A stretch of 64,000 nucleotides of DNA from Adiantum capillus-veneris (GCA_014529385.2 CM043971.1:98411985-98475984); one strand, 5' to 3'; positions 1 through 10,489 are shown, counted from the stretch's first letter. Translations and numbers: made by a program. Notes: generated from the sequence alone by a model not told the origin.

Positions 1-66
1 GGGGACTAGGGGTGGGTAAACGAGGATGCGATCATGTGTCATGACAACATGGGCAGCTACGCGTCC

Positions 67-119
67 TAGCGTGGTGGTAGGGCATTCGTGTGGCAATCGA
101 GATGTCTCGGGTTCGATCC
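67..119 (+). other. tRNA-like Pol III promoter (A and B boxes), possible SINE head
   Basis: An A-box-like stretch (TAGCGTGGTGGTAG, 67-80) is followed 29 bases later by a near-perfect B box (GGTTCGATCC, about 110-119). This spacing is usual for tRNA genes and tRNA-derived SINEs. The segment does not fold into a clean tRNA by eye, so a SINE head or decayed tRNA copy is more likely than a working tRNA. No poly-A or T-run 3' end could be tied to it. Confidence 0.35.
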
Positions 120-135
120 ACGCCCCGCGAGGCGG

Positions 136-192
136 GTGAACTAGGAGTGAACTTGGGGCGTCGTTTTTGCCCCGAGTTCACCCTTAGTTCAC
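136..192. repeat. hairpin with 24-bp arms
   Basis: Arms 136-159 and 169-192 are inverted copies of each other with three mismatches, separated by a 9-base loop. Each arm begins with GTGAACTA and ends in GGGGC. It lies just downstream of the tRNA-like boxes and could belong to the same small element. Confidence 0.6.
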
Positions 193-436
193 GAGTCGAC
201 AGACGGTTGAAATTGCATTGCGATTTTCGATTGTCTTTTCCACCATAGATCCGCCTCTGGCTGGAGCCGTGCCATATAATGACGATGATGAACCACCTAA
301 TCTTGTCTGGTAGAAGGATGTAAATGGTAGCAGCAACGCCTCATCACTATATCACACGTGCATGGTCAAATGGGATCAATGGTGGAGGAGGAAAAGGCGA
401 GGCGCGTCAATTATGGACCGTCAAATCTGAGGTTGC

Positions 437-664
437 CCCGAATTTACCAATTTGCTCGAATTTACTAATCGGCCCACATTTACAATATGACATACTCGAA
501 TCGCTTATATTTCAGCGTACGCATGAGGGTGTAGTGGTTAGTGCACATGGCTCGTGGTGGGGAGATCGGGGTTTCGAGACTGGGGTGTGGATTGACCCAA
601 ATTTACAAGCCTGCCCGAATTTACTTTTCTTCCCGAATTTACCAAACGCCCCGAATTTACCAAA
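437..664 (+). repeat. dispersed CCGAATTTAC oligomer
   Basis: The decamer CCGAATTTAC or close variants recur about five times (near 438, 455, 613, 632 and 650), all in the same orientation. The copies sit inside the MITE on both sides of the tRNA-like segment, as if an older small repeat had been split by it. Confidence 0.5.
530..580 (+). other. tRNA-like A/B boxes captured inside the MITE
   Basis: GTAGTGGTTAGTGC (531-544) resembles a tRNA D-arm/A box and GGGTTTCGAGAC (569-580) a T-arm/B box, at tRNA-like spacing. It lies wholly inside the Mutator-type MITE. It may be a captured tRNA or SINE piece; no complete cloverleaf is visible. Confidence 0.35.
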
Positions 665-745
665 TGTGCATCCGATGGCCCACATCATCTGAGCCGTGAT
701 CCCATTTGAGCATGCTCGTGCGAGATAGTGTGGAGGGTAGCAACG

Positions 746-983
746 TGTTGTACTCGGTTAAAGGTGATTCATTTAGAATAGGGGATGCTCCACGCACCCT
801 CCAACGAAATTACACACCACCTTTCTAAAAAATTTGCAACGTCATCTATATTTTGCAAAAAGTTCTATGGGGAGGCTGCTTCTTGCTATAAGGGCCCTCC
901 ACAGGGACATTTAGCGGGCCTATGGACGAGCCCTCTTAGGCCCCTATTCCACTGGGATAGACACGAGTATGCCGAGCTAAGTT
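746..983. other. no gene seen
   Basis: A single open frame here (785-1015) has no recognisable composition or motif and runs into the inverted repeat that follows. I see nothing else in this stretch. Confidence 0.5.
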
Positions 984-3879
984 TTTTTGGCCTGCCCAAA
1001 GGGCAAAGGCTATAGAGTTGCCTTTTCTTTTTGCTGACTAAAATAGGAAAAAGGTTGAGTTATATTTTTAAGCATTTTTTGATACGTCAAAAATGTTGAT
1101 TGGTTGAAATAAAATAGTGGACGCTCATTTAAATGAAGAGTGTGTAAATCTAATGAGAGACATGTCTTTAGTTTTGAAATATAAAATGAATGCTCTTTTA
1201 CGAAGGAAAGGATTTTGGGCTTCCTTTTGAAAGCTTGAAATGTAGAGGTTAAATAATAAAGCATTGGAGGTTCCACAAATCCTAAGAGTTAACTTTTCAT
1301 TTTGAGAAGTTCTTTCACCCACCTTTTCTTTCTTACTCACTTAAAACTATTTAACTAGAGGTTATATACTAAAGTTGTCATTTTTGTTAGTTCAAACTTT
1401 AAGAAGGAATTTATACTTTAGAGCTTTAATCTTTTAAGATTTTTTATTTTAATTTTTAAAGATTTTAAAGCCAAGTCTAGAACTTAAGGATGTAGAACTT
1501 TTAAAGTAAAGTCCAATGAGGGCTTATTTTAAAGAAGGTAAGACTTTGAATTAACAAATGATAAAATCACAAGACCTGCCAAATTAAGGAAATTAATAAA
1601 GAACATGAAAGTGAAACAAAAAACTACTAAGATGGTAATCATATTGATCCATAGAGAAAGTGATTTACAGATAGCACATAAATGTTGATCGCAATGAAGG
1701 ATTGAAGAGTATCAAAGTGGTGTTTTGATAGGATAAACAAAAAACATAATGTATGGAATCATGTCAGGCCGATAAAATTTTCTTCTTGAGATGTAATTTT
1801 TTAAGTACCCTTTCATATGCTTTGTGTAATACAATCAATTAATATAATTTTTTATATATATCGTTAACTTAAAGATATAAACACACAAAATGATAAGCAA
1901 TTTTGAGATTCTAGCGTGTCAAATGACATGGTTTTTTTTAAAGCACATGTTTTGATAGGCAAAATAGCCCTTGACAAAAAAAAGTGTGAATTTTAGGCCT
2001 TGATCTAAAGCTAGATCCCACTTTAAAATCTCTACGACTCTAAGCTTTAAAAAAAAACATAAGCATAGTGAATTGAATTAAAAAAGTACCCTAAGCTTTA
2101 GATCCCTATGCTCTACACCCCACTTTAAAAATTCTACATTTTTAAGCTCTAGAGCGCCTTTTACAAATTAAAATTGTAGATCCCTAAGTTGTAAATCCCA
2201 CTTTAAAAGCTTTAAAGTTCTAAGTTAGTAAGCCCTAAAACTTTAACGTCTCGGGGTGACCCTCCCCCTACCTGTGGATCCATGTAACATTTTCACTTTC
2301 TTTAATTCAAATTTTTACCTTCTAATTAAAAAAAATTCTAGTTCCTCATTGGATTAGCTTTAAAATCTCAAAAAAAAAATCTTTAAAGATTAAAGCTCTA
2401 TAGGATAAATTCCTTCCATAAAGTTTTAACCAACAAAAATGACAACTTTAGTTATTACTTAACCCTTGACAAAAAAAAAGCGTCAATTTTAGGCCTTGAT
2501 CTGAGGCTAGATCCCACTTTAAAATCTCTACATCTCTAAGCTTTAAACAAAAATATAAGCATAGTGAATTGAATTAAAAAAGCACCCTTAAGCTCTACAC
2601 CCTAAGCTTTAGATCCCTATGTTCTACACCCCACTTTAAAAATTCTACATTTTTAAGCTCTAGAGCGCCTTTTACAAATTAAAACTATAGATCCCTAAGT
2701 TGTAAACCCCACTTTAAAAGCTTTAAAGTTCTAAGTTAGTAAGCTCTAAAACTCTAACGTCTCCGGGTGACCCTCTCCCTATCTGTGGATCCATGTAACA
2801 TTTTCACTTTCTTTAATTCAAATTTTTACCTTCTATTAAAAAAAAATTCTAGTTCCTCATTGGATTAGCTTTAAAATCTCAAAAAAAAAATCTTTAAAGA
2901 TTAAAGCTCTAAAGGATAAATTCCTTCCATAAAGTTTTAACCAACAAAAATGACAACTTTAGTTATTACCTAACCCTTGACAAAAAAAAAAAGGTCAATT
3001 TTAGGTCTTGATATGAGGCTAGATCCCACTTTAAAATCTCTACATCTCTAAGCTTTTAAAAAAAACATAAGCATAGTGAATTGAATTAAAAAAACATCCT
3101 TAAGCTCTACACCATAAGCTTTAGATCCCTATGCTTTACACCCCACTTTAAAAATTCTGCATTTTTAAGCTCTAGAGCGCCTTTTACAAATTAAAACTGT
3201 AGATCACTAAGTTGTAAATCCCACTTTAAAAGCTTTAAAGTTCTAAGTTAGTAAGTGCTACAACTCTAACGTCTCGGGGTGACCCTCCCCCTACCTGTGG
3301 ATCCATGTAACATTTTCACTTTCTTTAATTCAAATTTTTACCTTCTAATAAAAAAAATTTAGTTTCTCATTGGATTAGGTTTAAAATCTCAAAAAAAAAA
3401 ATTTAAAGATTAAAGCTCTAAAAGATAAATTCCTTTCATAAAGTTTTAACCAACACAAATAACAACTTTAGTTGTTACCTCAAGTTTCAACCGTCAATGA
3501 AATTCTCAAAATGAAAAGATGGGTAAAAGAACTTCTCAAATTTCAAAATGAAAAAGTGACTCTTGGGATTTGTGGAGTCTCTAAGCTTTATCATTTAACA
3601 TATAAGGCTGTCAACTTTTCATGCTTTGTAAGGCATTGGGCAACACAAAATCTTTTCTTTGATATATGAGCGTTCATTTCATTTTTTAAAACTCAAGACA
3701 TGTCTATCATTAGATTTACACACTCTTCATTTCAATGAGTGTCCACTATCTTATTTCAACCAATCAACATTTTAAGTCTATCAAAAAATACTTGAAAATA
3801 CAACTCAATTTTATTCCTATTTTAGTCAACAAAAAGAGAAGTGATCTCTATAGCCTTTGCCCTTTGGGCAAGCCAAAAA
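984..3879. mobile_element. foldback element with ~420-bp inverted arms
   Basis: The left arm, about 984-1410, reappears inverted at about 3460-3879. Both outer ends carry the string GCCCAAAGGGCAAAGGC followed by TATAGAG. The arms remain alignable throughout, at roughly 80% by eye with small indels, including blocks such as TGTTGATTGGTTGAAATAA. The interior is AT-rich, has three tandem ~500-bp units and encodes nothing. I could not find a convincing target duplication, so the exact ends and the superfamily are unknown. A long-arm foldback or MITE-like DNA element is the simplest reading. Confidence 0.6.
1968..3480. repeat. three tandem ~500-bp units
   Basis: Units begin with CCCTTGACAAAAAAA at 1968, 2463 and 2974 (periods 495 and 511), and the third runs to about 3480. 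They share long blocks, for example GGATCCATGTAACATTTTC and TCCTCATTGGATTAG, and are roughly 90% alike by eye. Each unit's last ~150 bases are also an inverted match to 1340-1560. No coding potential is present. Confidence 0.8.
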
Positions 3880-3889
3880 GGTGAAAAGA

Positions 3890-4500
3890 TTACATGAACT
3901 TACAGGTAGGGGAAGGGTCACCTCGAGACACTAGAGGTTTAGGATTTAGAACTTTAAAGCTTTTAAAGTGGGATTTACAGCTTAGGAATCTAGAGTTTTA
4001 AATTTGTCAAAGAGGCTCTAGAGTTTAAAGATGTAGAATTTTTTAAGTAGAGTCTAGAGCATAGCTTAAGGTGTAGAGCTTAAGGGTGCTTTTTTAATTC
4101 AATTCTCTGTGCTTATGTTTTTTTAAAAAAGCTTAGAGATGTAGAGATTTTAAAGTAGGATTTATACTCAGAGCAAGAACTAAAATTGACGTCTAATTTT
4201 TTTGTCAAGAGCTATTTTGCCTATCAAAACAAGTGCTTCAAAAAACCTCATGTCATTTGACATGCTAGAATCTCAAAATTGCCTGTCATTTTTTGTGTTT
4301 ATATTTTTAAGTTAACGTTATATATGGCAAATTATATAAGTTGATCGCATTACACAAAACATATGAAAGAGGGCTTGAAAATTTGCATGTCAAAAAGAAA
4401 TTTCTATTATGCATGGCAGACCTGGTGATTTTATCACTTTTTAATTTAAAGAAGAGGGATTGGATTTAAAGTAAAGAAATTATGTACAACTTCGCCTCAA
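3890..4500. repeat. inverted copy of 1500-2275
   Basis: Read on the minus strand, this segment matches about 1500-2275. Landmarks include the phrase GATAAAATCAC near a GACCTGCC, the TTTCATATG-TTTGTGTAAT block, TTGAGATTCTAGC and the first tandem unit. It lies outside the right arm of the foldback element, so the locus contains more than one inversion: either two related elements side by side or one rearranged element. Confidence 0.6.
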
Positions 4501-4529
4501 AGGAAGCGAAAGAGGCATCCCATAAATGA

Positions 4530-5040
4530 AGGGGTTTACATCAAACCAATGCAAGGGTGAGCCATAAGTAGTCTCTCATAATTTAAGCATAGTGTCTCTC
4601 TATTTTTTTTCCATTTAACACATTTTTGAATATAATTTAACGGGTAATCAAATACATCCTTCATATGGCTAATACTGAAAATAGAAACCTTTTTCAGCTC
4701 TACTAAAAACTGAAAAGAGTTATCCTCGAAATTCCCTTGGAAAATGGCTTGTGTTCTTTGTACCCAGCATGACCAAAGGTAGGTTGAACTCCACAAATTC
4801 CAAAGAGCAATATCCCGATTGTGACATTCTCCTAACACTAATTCTTGACAGAAAAATCTTGTGGATGGACTTCATTGCAGCATTTCCTAAGAATGTTGAG
4901 GCTTTGAGCTTGATTTTTTTGTAAGGGCAACCTATGAAGATGTGATGCGAGTCTTCATCTTCATTGCACCTCCTACACTTGCCATCACCAATCTTGAATT
5001 TGTAGGCTCTTTGAGAAGTCCATATACCTTGATGTATGGT
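4530..5040 (-). pseudogene. LINE reverse-transcriptase C-terminal (zf-RVT) remnant
   Basis: Translating the minus strand from about 5030 gives a zf-RVT-like zinc-binding motif (GDGKCRRCNEDEDSHHIF then GCPY, i.e. CX2C...HH...C). This sits at the C-terminus of plant L1-type ORF2 proteins. After a frame change near 4840 the frame continues as an ALWNLW...QRTQAIFQG segment, typical of the tail that follows zf-RVT. The polymerase part is missing, so this is a broken 3' fragment. No poly-A tail or target duplication was resolved. Confidence 0.6.
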
Positions 5041-5220
5041 CAGTCAAGCCAAAAAACTATGCAGGATAGGTATTGCAAAACCCCATATGCATTTGAACCT
5101 GTAGATACACTGTTTTGAACTCCACTGCAAGTCCCATCTCTTGTTTAGCTTAGCTTATAGACACATCTAGTTGTGGAAGTTTGGTGAAGTTCTCGTATGC
5201 CTTCAAGGCAAAATCATGGA

Positions 5221-5466
5221 GTGAGATGCCTTTGCCTTGGTGGAGAATGTCTAAAGAGAAGATGGATAACTCCTTTAACCTCTCCTTTGGTTGTGTGAAT
5301 AAACTTTTTTCCAGGTTGGAGGAACACACTGCTTGAAGACATCCAGCTATTATCCACCAAGGCAAAGGCATCTCACTTCATGGCTAACTCCTTTAATCTA
5401 TCCTTTGGTTGTGTGAATGAACTTTTTTCCAAGTTGGAGGAACTCAATACTTCAAGACATCCAACT
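5221..5466. repeat. 118-bp tandem duplication plus a 24-bp perfect inverted repeat
   Basis: About 85 bases starting near 5263 (GATAACTCCTTTAACC...) recur at about 5381 with a period of 118 and ~90% identity by eye. In addition 5221-5244 and 5353-5376 are perfect 24-bp inverted copies (GTGAGATGCC... and its complement), so the duplication is flanked by a partial inversion. No coding role is apparent. Confidence 0.65.
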
Positions 5467-5549
5467 ATACATGAGCCATTGAAAAGCAGATCCTGTCATT
5501 GCCTAGCTTGATAGTAACATCTTGACGATGCTTGTTAGCTTGCCTTAAG

Positions 5550-5696
5550 AGTTGGAATTAGGGTTGCAGAGGAACGCACACAGCTTGGAGAAGATGAAGG
5601 AAGCTCAAGGCACACAATAGAGAGTGTGTTAGTGTGCAATGGAAAGATAGATAGCCCTAGAGTGATGGGCGTATATACAATGCGTATATACAATGC
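5550..5696 (-). repeat. 3' LTR of copia copy 1, truncated
   Basis: It matches the first ~145 bases of the 5' LTR at 9936 (GTTGGAATTAGGGTTGCAG...GGCGTATATA) and then jumps at AATGCAC into RNase H coding sequence. The missing part is the other ~85 bases of the LTR, the polypurine tract and the end of RNase H. The join lies at a short shared AATGCAC, consistent with a microhomology deletion. The terminal T of the TG end has changed to A. Confidence 0.85.
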
Positions 5697-6033
5697 ACCT
5701 CAATGTGATTTGTGCGAGCATGAAAAACTGGGTTCCTTGCAACTGCCAATGCGCTCTGATTGTCAGTGTAGATAGTGTTGGCAGTGTCCTAACCAACACC
5801 CAAATCAGCCATAAGGCGTCTGAGCCATACACACTCAACCGTAGCTGTGAAGATTGCCCTGTACTTAGCCTCACAACTCGAAGTGGCCACAATAGGTTGC
5901 TTCTTGCTCAACCATGATATACATGAACTGCCAAGCATGAAACAAAAACCACTTGTGGACACTCGCGTGTCAAAACAACTAGCCCAATCTGAGTCCGAAA
6001 AAGCATGTAAGTCTGTCGGCATTGATCCCCCCT
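5690..6033 (-). pseudogene. copia RNase H fragment (copy 1)
   Basis: The minus strand encodes DSDWASCFDTRVSTSGFCF, the start of the copia RNase H, followed by ISWLSKKQPIVATSSCEAKY with the conserved SSCEAKY. The C-terminal part, including a TDNQSA-like segment near 5790, is frameshifted. It is cut on the left by the LTR deletion and on the right by the foreign patch. Copy 2 carries the better preserved counterpart at 11910-12472. Confidence 0.85.
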
Positions 6034-6164
6034 TGATGGTTCCGCTTCAAACCTTGGACCTGGAGTGGTATAGGTGGGGATTGGAACTGCACTACCTCGA
6101 TTCGTCTCCATTGACTCTCTGGAATGTAATGATCCCATTGGTCCGAGCTTCGAGTCCCAAGGTT
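6034..6164 (-). other. 131-bp patch identical to the giant gypsy gag
   Basis: All 131 bases equal 57744-57874, with a constant offset of 51,710 and no mismatch. There they encode residues ~304-347 of the giant element's gag. In copia copy 2 the two flanks are separated by about 350 bp (about 12336-12690) that are missing here. The patch therefore replaces copia sequence at the RNase H-RT boundary. The left join shares 2 bases (TG) with both parents; the right join shares at most one. The patch lies in the sense direction of both elements. Confidence 0.95.
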
Positions 6165-7050
6165 CAGTAATGATGCAACAACCGCAAATATTTCATCTTG
6201 AAAGTAGCATTCAAATCAGCCTTGAATTCAGCAATATGTCTCTCATTTGGTCCAGTGATCAACAAATCATGTACATAAAGAACCACAATGAGAAGCACAT
6301 CACCCTCACGCTTTAGATACAATGTGCTTTCTGTTGGACTATTAAACGAAAGCCTTGTTTGACCAAATGAGTGCCAACTTTCCCATACCAAGCACGAGGA
6401 GATTGCTTCAACCCATACAAAGCCTTATTACATTTGCACACTTTGTGCTCTTGTCCTCTCTTGACAAAACCGCGAGGCTCTGTTACATAAACTTCCTCAA
6501 ATATGTTACCATTCAAGAAAGTAGTAACAATGTCTAATTGATGTAGATCCCAACCAAAATGAGCTGCCAATGCACATAGAAAACGCACAGTAGTCATAGG
6601 ACAAGTGGAAGCAAAAGTCTCTTCATAATCTATGCCCTTTGTTGTGCATAACCCTTTGCAACAAGTCGAGCCTTATGGCCATCGATCTCACCATCCGGCT
6701 TGCATTTCAACTTGTAAACCCACTTCGTACCAATGGCCTTTTTGCCATGAGGCAAATCACATAAATTCCATGTGTCATTTTCTATAAGTGCATCATATTC
6801 TGATTGCATGGCAGCCATCCAATTTTTTGTATTTTGTGCTTCATCAAAAGACATAGGTTCTTCAACATCATGTAAGCTAGACATAGCCAAAACATAACAA
6901 TTTGATGCATAAGATGCATGGCAAGAGCCTTAACGAGTACGACTAGACAAAGATGCATCCAATTTACTGTCACACAATGTATGCACCAGCCATTTTGGCA
7001 TAGCTCTAGCTTGCTCATTTTCAGCCCTTTCCTCATCAAGTACATCATGT
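6165..7050 (-). pseudogene. copia reverse transcriptase (copy 1)
   Basis: Minus-strand frames give, in order, the NWMAAMQSEYDAL and KWVYKLKCKPDG start of the copia RT (6890-6630), QLDIVTTFLNGNIFEEVYV (6597-6313) with ALYGLKQSPRAWY, and then LLIVVLYVHDLLITG. The catalytic YVDD box reads YVHD, losing one metal-binding aspartate. At least three frame changes break the domain. The N-terminal linker from INT (about 7050-6890) is frameshifted. Confidence 0.85.
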
Positions 7051-7199
7051 ATATCTACATCAGTAATAGGCTGATCTGTACATTTTCAGAAACCCCCATA
7101 GGCTGTATATTTTCCTCATTGGAATTTACATTCGTATTTCCACCACTGTAGAGAGGCAACAAAGTGTCATAAATGTCCTATGAGCTTATATTACTGTCT

Positions 7200-8959
7200 C
7201 TAGTATATGACAGCAAGGGCTGAACAGAATCTTCCACAAACACTACATCTCATGAAACCAGAATACGCTTGTTTGCGGATGATACAACATGTAACCTTTT
7301 CTTTCAACACTATAACCAATAAAAATACATTTGACAACCTTATCATCCAATTTTTTGCGTTGTGTTCGTGGCACCAAAGCATATGCCAAACAACCAAAAA
7401 CATGCATGTGCTCAATAGAAGGCTTTCTATCATGCCATGCTTCATATGGAGTAATAGACTGCAAAGCTTTCGTAGGACACCTATTTAGTACATAAGTGGC
7501 ACACATGATGGCCTCAATCCAAAAACAGCAAAGCTTGATTTTTGACCATACATCGTGCCATTTCCATAAGTGACTTGTTTTTCCTCTTAGCAACGCCACT
7601 TTGTTGAGGTGTATAAGGCACTGTACATTGGTGTTTTATCCCACGACTAGCAAGAAATGCATTAAATTCATGAGACATATGCTCCCCTCCTTGATCGGAA
7701 TGGAGGGTGCCCATAGTACATTTCGAGACATTTTCAGCCATAGCCAAAAATTGTTTGAAGCACATAAAAACTTTGAACTTCGCTTTAAGCGGAAATACCC
7801 ATGCATGCCTCAAGTAATCATCAATGAAAGTCATGAAGTAAAGGTAATTGCCCAAGGACGGAGCTTGCATGGGCCCACAAACATTACTATGCACAAGCTG
7901 CAACCTGCATGTGGCCCGAACTAAACCATCCTTTGGTAACTTCGAACATTGCATCTTACCCAAAATACAGCCTTCACAAACATGTTTGGCAGGTGCTTCA
8001 AGAGGCGGCAAAGAAGCAACCACATCAGATTTTGCCAAACGCAGCAAATTGGCAAAATCCAGATGACCAAAATGTGCATGCCAAAGTTTTGCATCTGAAA
8101 TATCCCTTGAATCTGCAACTGCATTTGCAAAATTTTGTCCACACAAAGTGAGCTTATACAGCCCACGACACAAAAGCCCAGATACAACAATTTCATCACC
8201 AAAACTAAGATCATGAACTGTACATCTATCATCCACAAATTTGACTACAAGTCCAAGTCCAGCAAGTGCAAATACAGACAAAATATTCTTCTTGATCCCA
8301 GGTACATAAAGTGAATCCACAAGTGTGAAAGAACTGCCATTAGCAGCAGTAAGCACAATCTTTCCAACTCCCTGAACCGGATAAGAGGCATTGTTGGCAC
8401 AAGTGACTGAATTCCCATGAGGGACATACTCGAGAGAGGTGAACAATTGACGATGTGAGGTAATGTGCTTTGTAGCACCACTGTCGAAATGCCACACATG
8501 TGAATCTACAGCAACTGACATGCATGCATCATAGACAGTAGGATTGTAAGTGCACTCTGCACTAAAAGCCCATTCTACATCAACATCAGCATTACAATCT
8601 CCTTTTACAGAAGACTCAACAATGGTTGCATTTGTAGTGGAACCACCCTCTTTCTTCTTAGCCTCTTTGGCCTTCAACTTAGGACATTGCTTAATCAAGT
8701 GATCAATAGCTTTACAATAATGGCAACGCATTTTCTTTTTGCCCTTATCACTAGAATTTGCCAAAAGAAGTGCTGCCGCGACAGAAGCATTGGGAACAGA
8801 AGTTTTGCCACTCAAAACCATAAGAAGTGGCTGCATTGCTGTTACTACCCTTTCTTTGAGAAGCAATAAAAGCCTGTTCAATTGCATGATGTCTAGTCCT
8901 ATTTTTTTTGGAAAGTGACTCTTGCAACAACAATGTGCATAATGCATCAAACTTGACAA
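7200..8959 (-). pseudogene. copia zinc knuckle, protease and integrase (copy 1)
   Basis: A 481-codon open stretch (8959-7514) holds a canonical CX2CX4HX4C knuckle (CHYCKAIDHLIKQC), then the protease motif WHFDSGATKHIT. Next come the GAG-pre-integrase/HHCC region (HAHFGHLDFANL, CEGCILGK) and the integrase core. Two of the three catalytic residues have changed. The first aspartate is N in LVHSNVCGPM (D in copy 2), and the glutamate is K in SGVAKRKNKSL (E in copy 2). A frameshift near 7514-7599 carries on into the C-terminal part, TYVLNRCPTKAL...KPSIEHMHVFG. Integration activity is lost. Confidence 0.9.
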
Positions 8960-9573
8960 CTTCAGAATTTCCTTGGGTCACCAGTCTCCAAGTACTAGCA
9001 AAAGTCTGGTAAGAATCTAGTAAGGCATCAAGAACATTATGCACAAGGGAACTGTCTAAAATGACTTCACCTACAAAAATAAGTTGCTCATTGATATCCT
9101 TGATACTAGTAAGGAAAGTGTCCATATCATCTTCCTCATGCATGATCTTCGACTCCAGCTCTTTATGCAGCAGAGCAATTTTAGCCTCATTGCGACTTGC
9201 ATAAAGACCAGCCAAAGTATCCCAAGCCTGTTTTGCAGATTTTGTTGAATGAATGTGAGGAACAATGGTGCACTTCACAGACAACACAATCAATGCCTGA
9301 GCCTGCGCATCCTTTACATCCCAACGAGATTGTTATGTCGTACGCAAAACAACTCTAATAGCAGCAATCCTTGTAGCAAGATCTGCCACATCCTCAACAT
9401 CGCCTATATCCTCAGAACTAGGACGTGCATCAATGCCCTGCACAATATTCTAGACGCCCTTTGACACAAGAACATGTTGCATCATATAAGCCCACATACG
9501 TACGGTAATTGTCCCCATCCAATCTGTCCTCAGCAGCAAACATCTTGAACACATCTATGTTGTTGTCAGTCAT
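8751..9573 (-). pseudogene. copia gag (copy 1)
   Basis: The start codon at 9573 begins MTDNNIDVFKMFAAED, matching the copy 2 gag start at 16106. After a frameshift near 9300 the UBN2-type gag core continues (KQAWDTLAGLYASRNEAK, ELESKIMHEEDDMDTF, DALLDSYQTFASTWR) to about 8751. It overlaps the next frame, which carries the zinc knuckle. The protein would form the particle and bind RNA; here it is broken. Confidence 0.85.
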
Positions 9574-9921
9574 GGTAAATGCTGCACCTGATGGGAAAAC
9601 TGCCTGAAAAGAGGAGAAAAAAGTGAGAACAACACGTGCTATATAGCACAAACCGTAGAAGACTCTAAGGCACATGTTATGCAAAAAACGGCACTAACAA
9701 AAATTTTGCACAAAATGACAAAATAGCCTGTGCAATTATACTTGTAGTGGAAACAGAGGCCGAAATGAACCCAAACCAGAATTTTGAGTAGACTAAGCTC
9801 TGTGAGCTTTCCCGAAATTTTTGTCGACCTGCAAACGCTCGCCAAAGCTCACTGAAATTGGAGAAAATGAGCAGGCGTGTGCTAGAGTAGCTAGTGACTA
9901 AGCTCGGGAGGATGCAACCTG

Positions 9922-9933
9922 CTCTGATACCAA
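9922..9933 (-). other. primer-binding site, initiator tRNA-Met (copia copy 1)
   Basis: The plus strand reads GCTCTGATACCA, the exact complement of the usual TGGTATCAGAGC primer site. It lies two bases from the 5' LTR start at 9936. The match is perfect. Confidence 0.95.
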
Positions 9934-9935
9934 TT

Positions 9936-10163
9936 GTTGGAATTAGGGTTGCAGAGGAACGCACACATCTTGGAGAAGGAGAAGGAAGCTCAAGGCACAC
10001 AATAGAGAGTGTGTTACTTTGTGTGCAATTGGAAAGATAGATAGCCCTAGAGTGATGGGCGTATATAGAATGCACGAGGGAAAAAAACCTCCTAAAGAGG
10101 GAAAAAATGCCCCGATGGTCCTAGTGTGTTCACACACATCACTACCACATGTATATGGTAACA
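9936..10163 (-). repeat. 5' LTR of copia copy 1 (228 bp)
   Basis: It begins TGTTGGAATTAGGG and ends ATATGGTAACA (plus-strand reading), followed by the TTAAG duplication. It shares most of its length with LTRs at 11620 and 16473, including the CCTCCTAAAGAGGG inverted stretch. Confidence 0.92.
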
Positions 10164-10266
10164 TTAAGTAATATTCCTTAGTCTTGCTTAGCCAAAGCTT
10201 CACATTCTCAGTAACCGGCTCACAACATTGAGATCATGCAACTCGCTAACTATCTAGACAACAAAG

Positions 10267-10474
10267 TCTAGAACGGATGGCCAAATGTTGCCTCATGTGG
10301 AGTTCTACCAATGGCACTAGAATTGGAGTCATTCAAAATTGCTTGTACCAATGATAGGTATTGTTCCCAATGAGATTGTTGATCATGCACATATGACTTT
10401 AAAACATTGAAGGCTAATTGATTGTAAATCTCAGTTTGACCATTTGACTAAGGATGAAATGCAGATGAAAACTC
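10267..10474 (-). pseudogene. Ty3/gypsy integrase fragment
   Basis: The minus strand reads FSSAFHP-stop-SNGQTEIYNQ, then LAFNVLKSYVHDQQSHWEQY and NDSNSSAIGRTPHEATFGHPF. This is the last part of a gypsy integrase core around the catalytic glutamate (GQTE), with one in-frame stop and truncation at both ends. It is an orphan scrap between the two copia elements. Confidence 0.75.
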
Positions 10475-10489
10475 TCACTTAGTGCCTTG

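Larger units (their letters stand above)
339..736. mobile_element. Mutator-type MITE (non-autonomous, 398 bp)
   Basis: The ends 339-378 and 697-736 are 40-bp terminal inverted repeats that match at about 34 of 40 positions without gaps. They are flanked by 9-bp direct repeats, GCAGCAACG (330-338) and GTAGCAACG (737-745), with one mismatch. A 9-bp target duplication with long inverted ends is the hallmark of Mutator-like elements. No transposase is encoded, so movement would depend on a partner elsewhere. The interior carries a tRNA-like segment and a short oligomer repeat, described separately. Confidence 0.72.
5550..10163 (-). mobile_element. Ty1/copia retrotransposon, copy 1 (degenerate)
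   Basis: The element is bounded by TTAAG target duplications at 5545-5549 and 10164-10168. On the minus strand it reads 5' LTR (9936-10163), initiator-Met primer site, gag, PR, INT, RT, RNase H and a truncated 3' LTR (5550-5696). The order PR-INT-RT-RH defines copia. Many frameshifts and stops, active-site substitutions, a deletion at the 3' end and a foreign 131-bp patch show it is dead. The same family is present at 11620-16702. Confidence 0.9.

Noticed and set aside
67-119. Functional tRNA gene
   Set aside because: A and B boxes are present, but acceptor and anticodon stems do not pair convincingly, so only a tRNA-like promoter is claimed.
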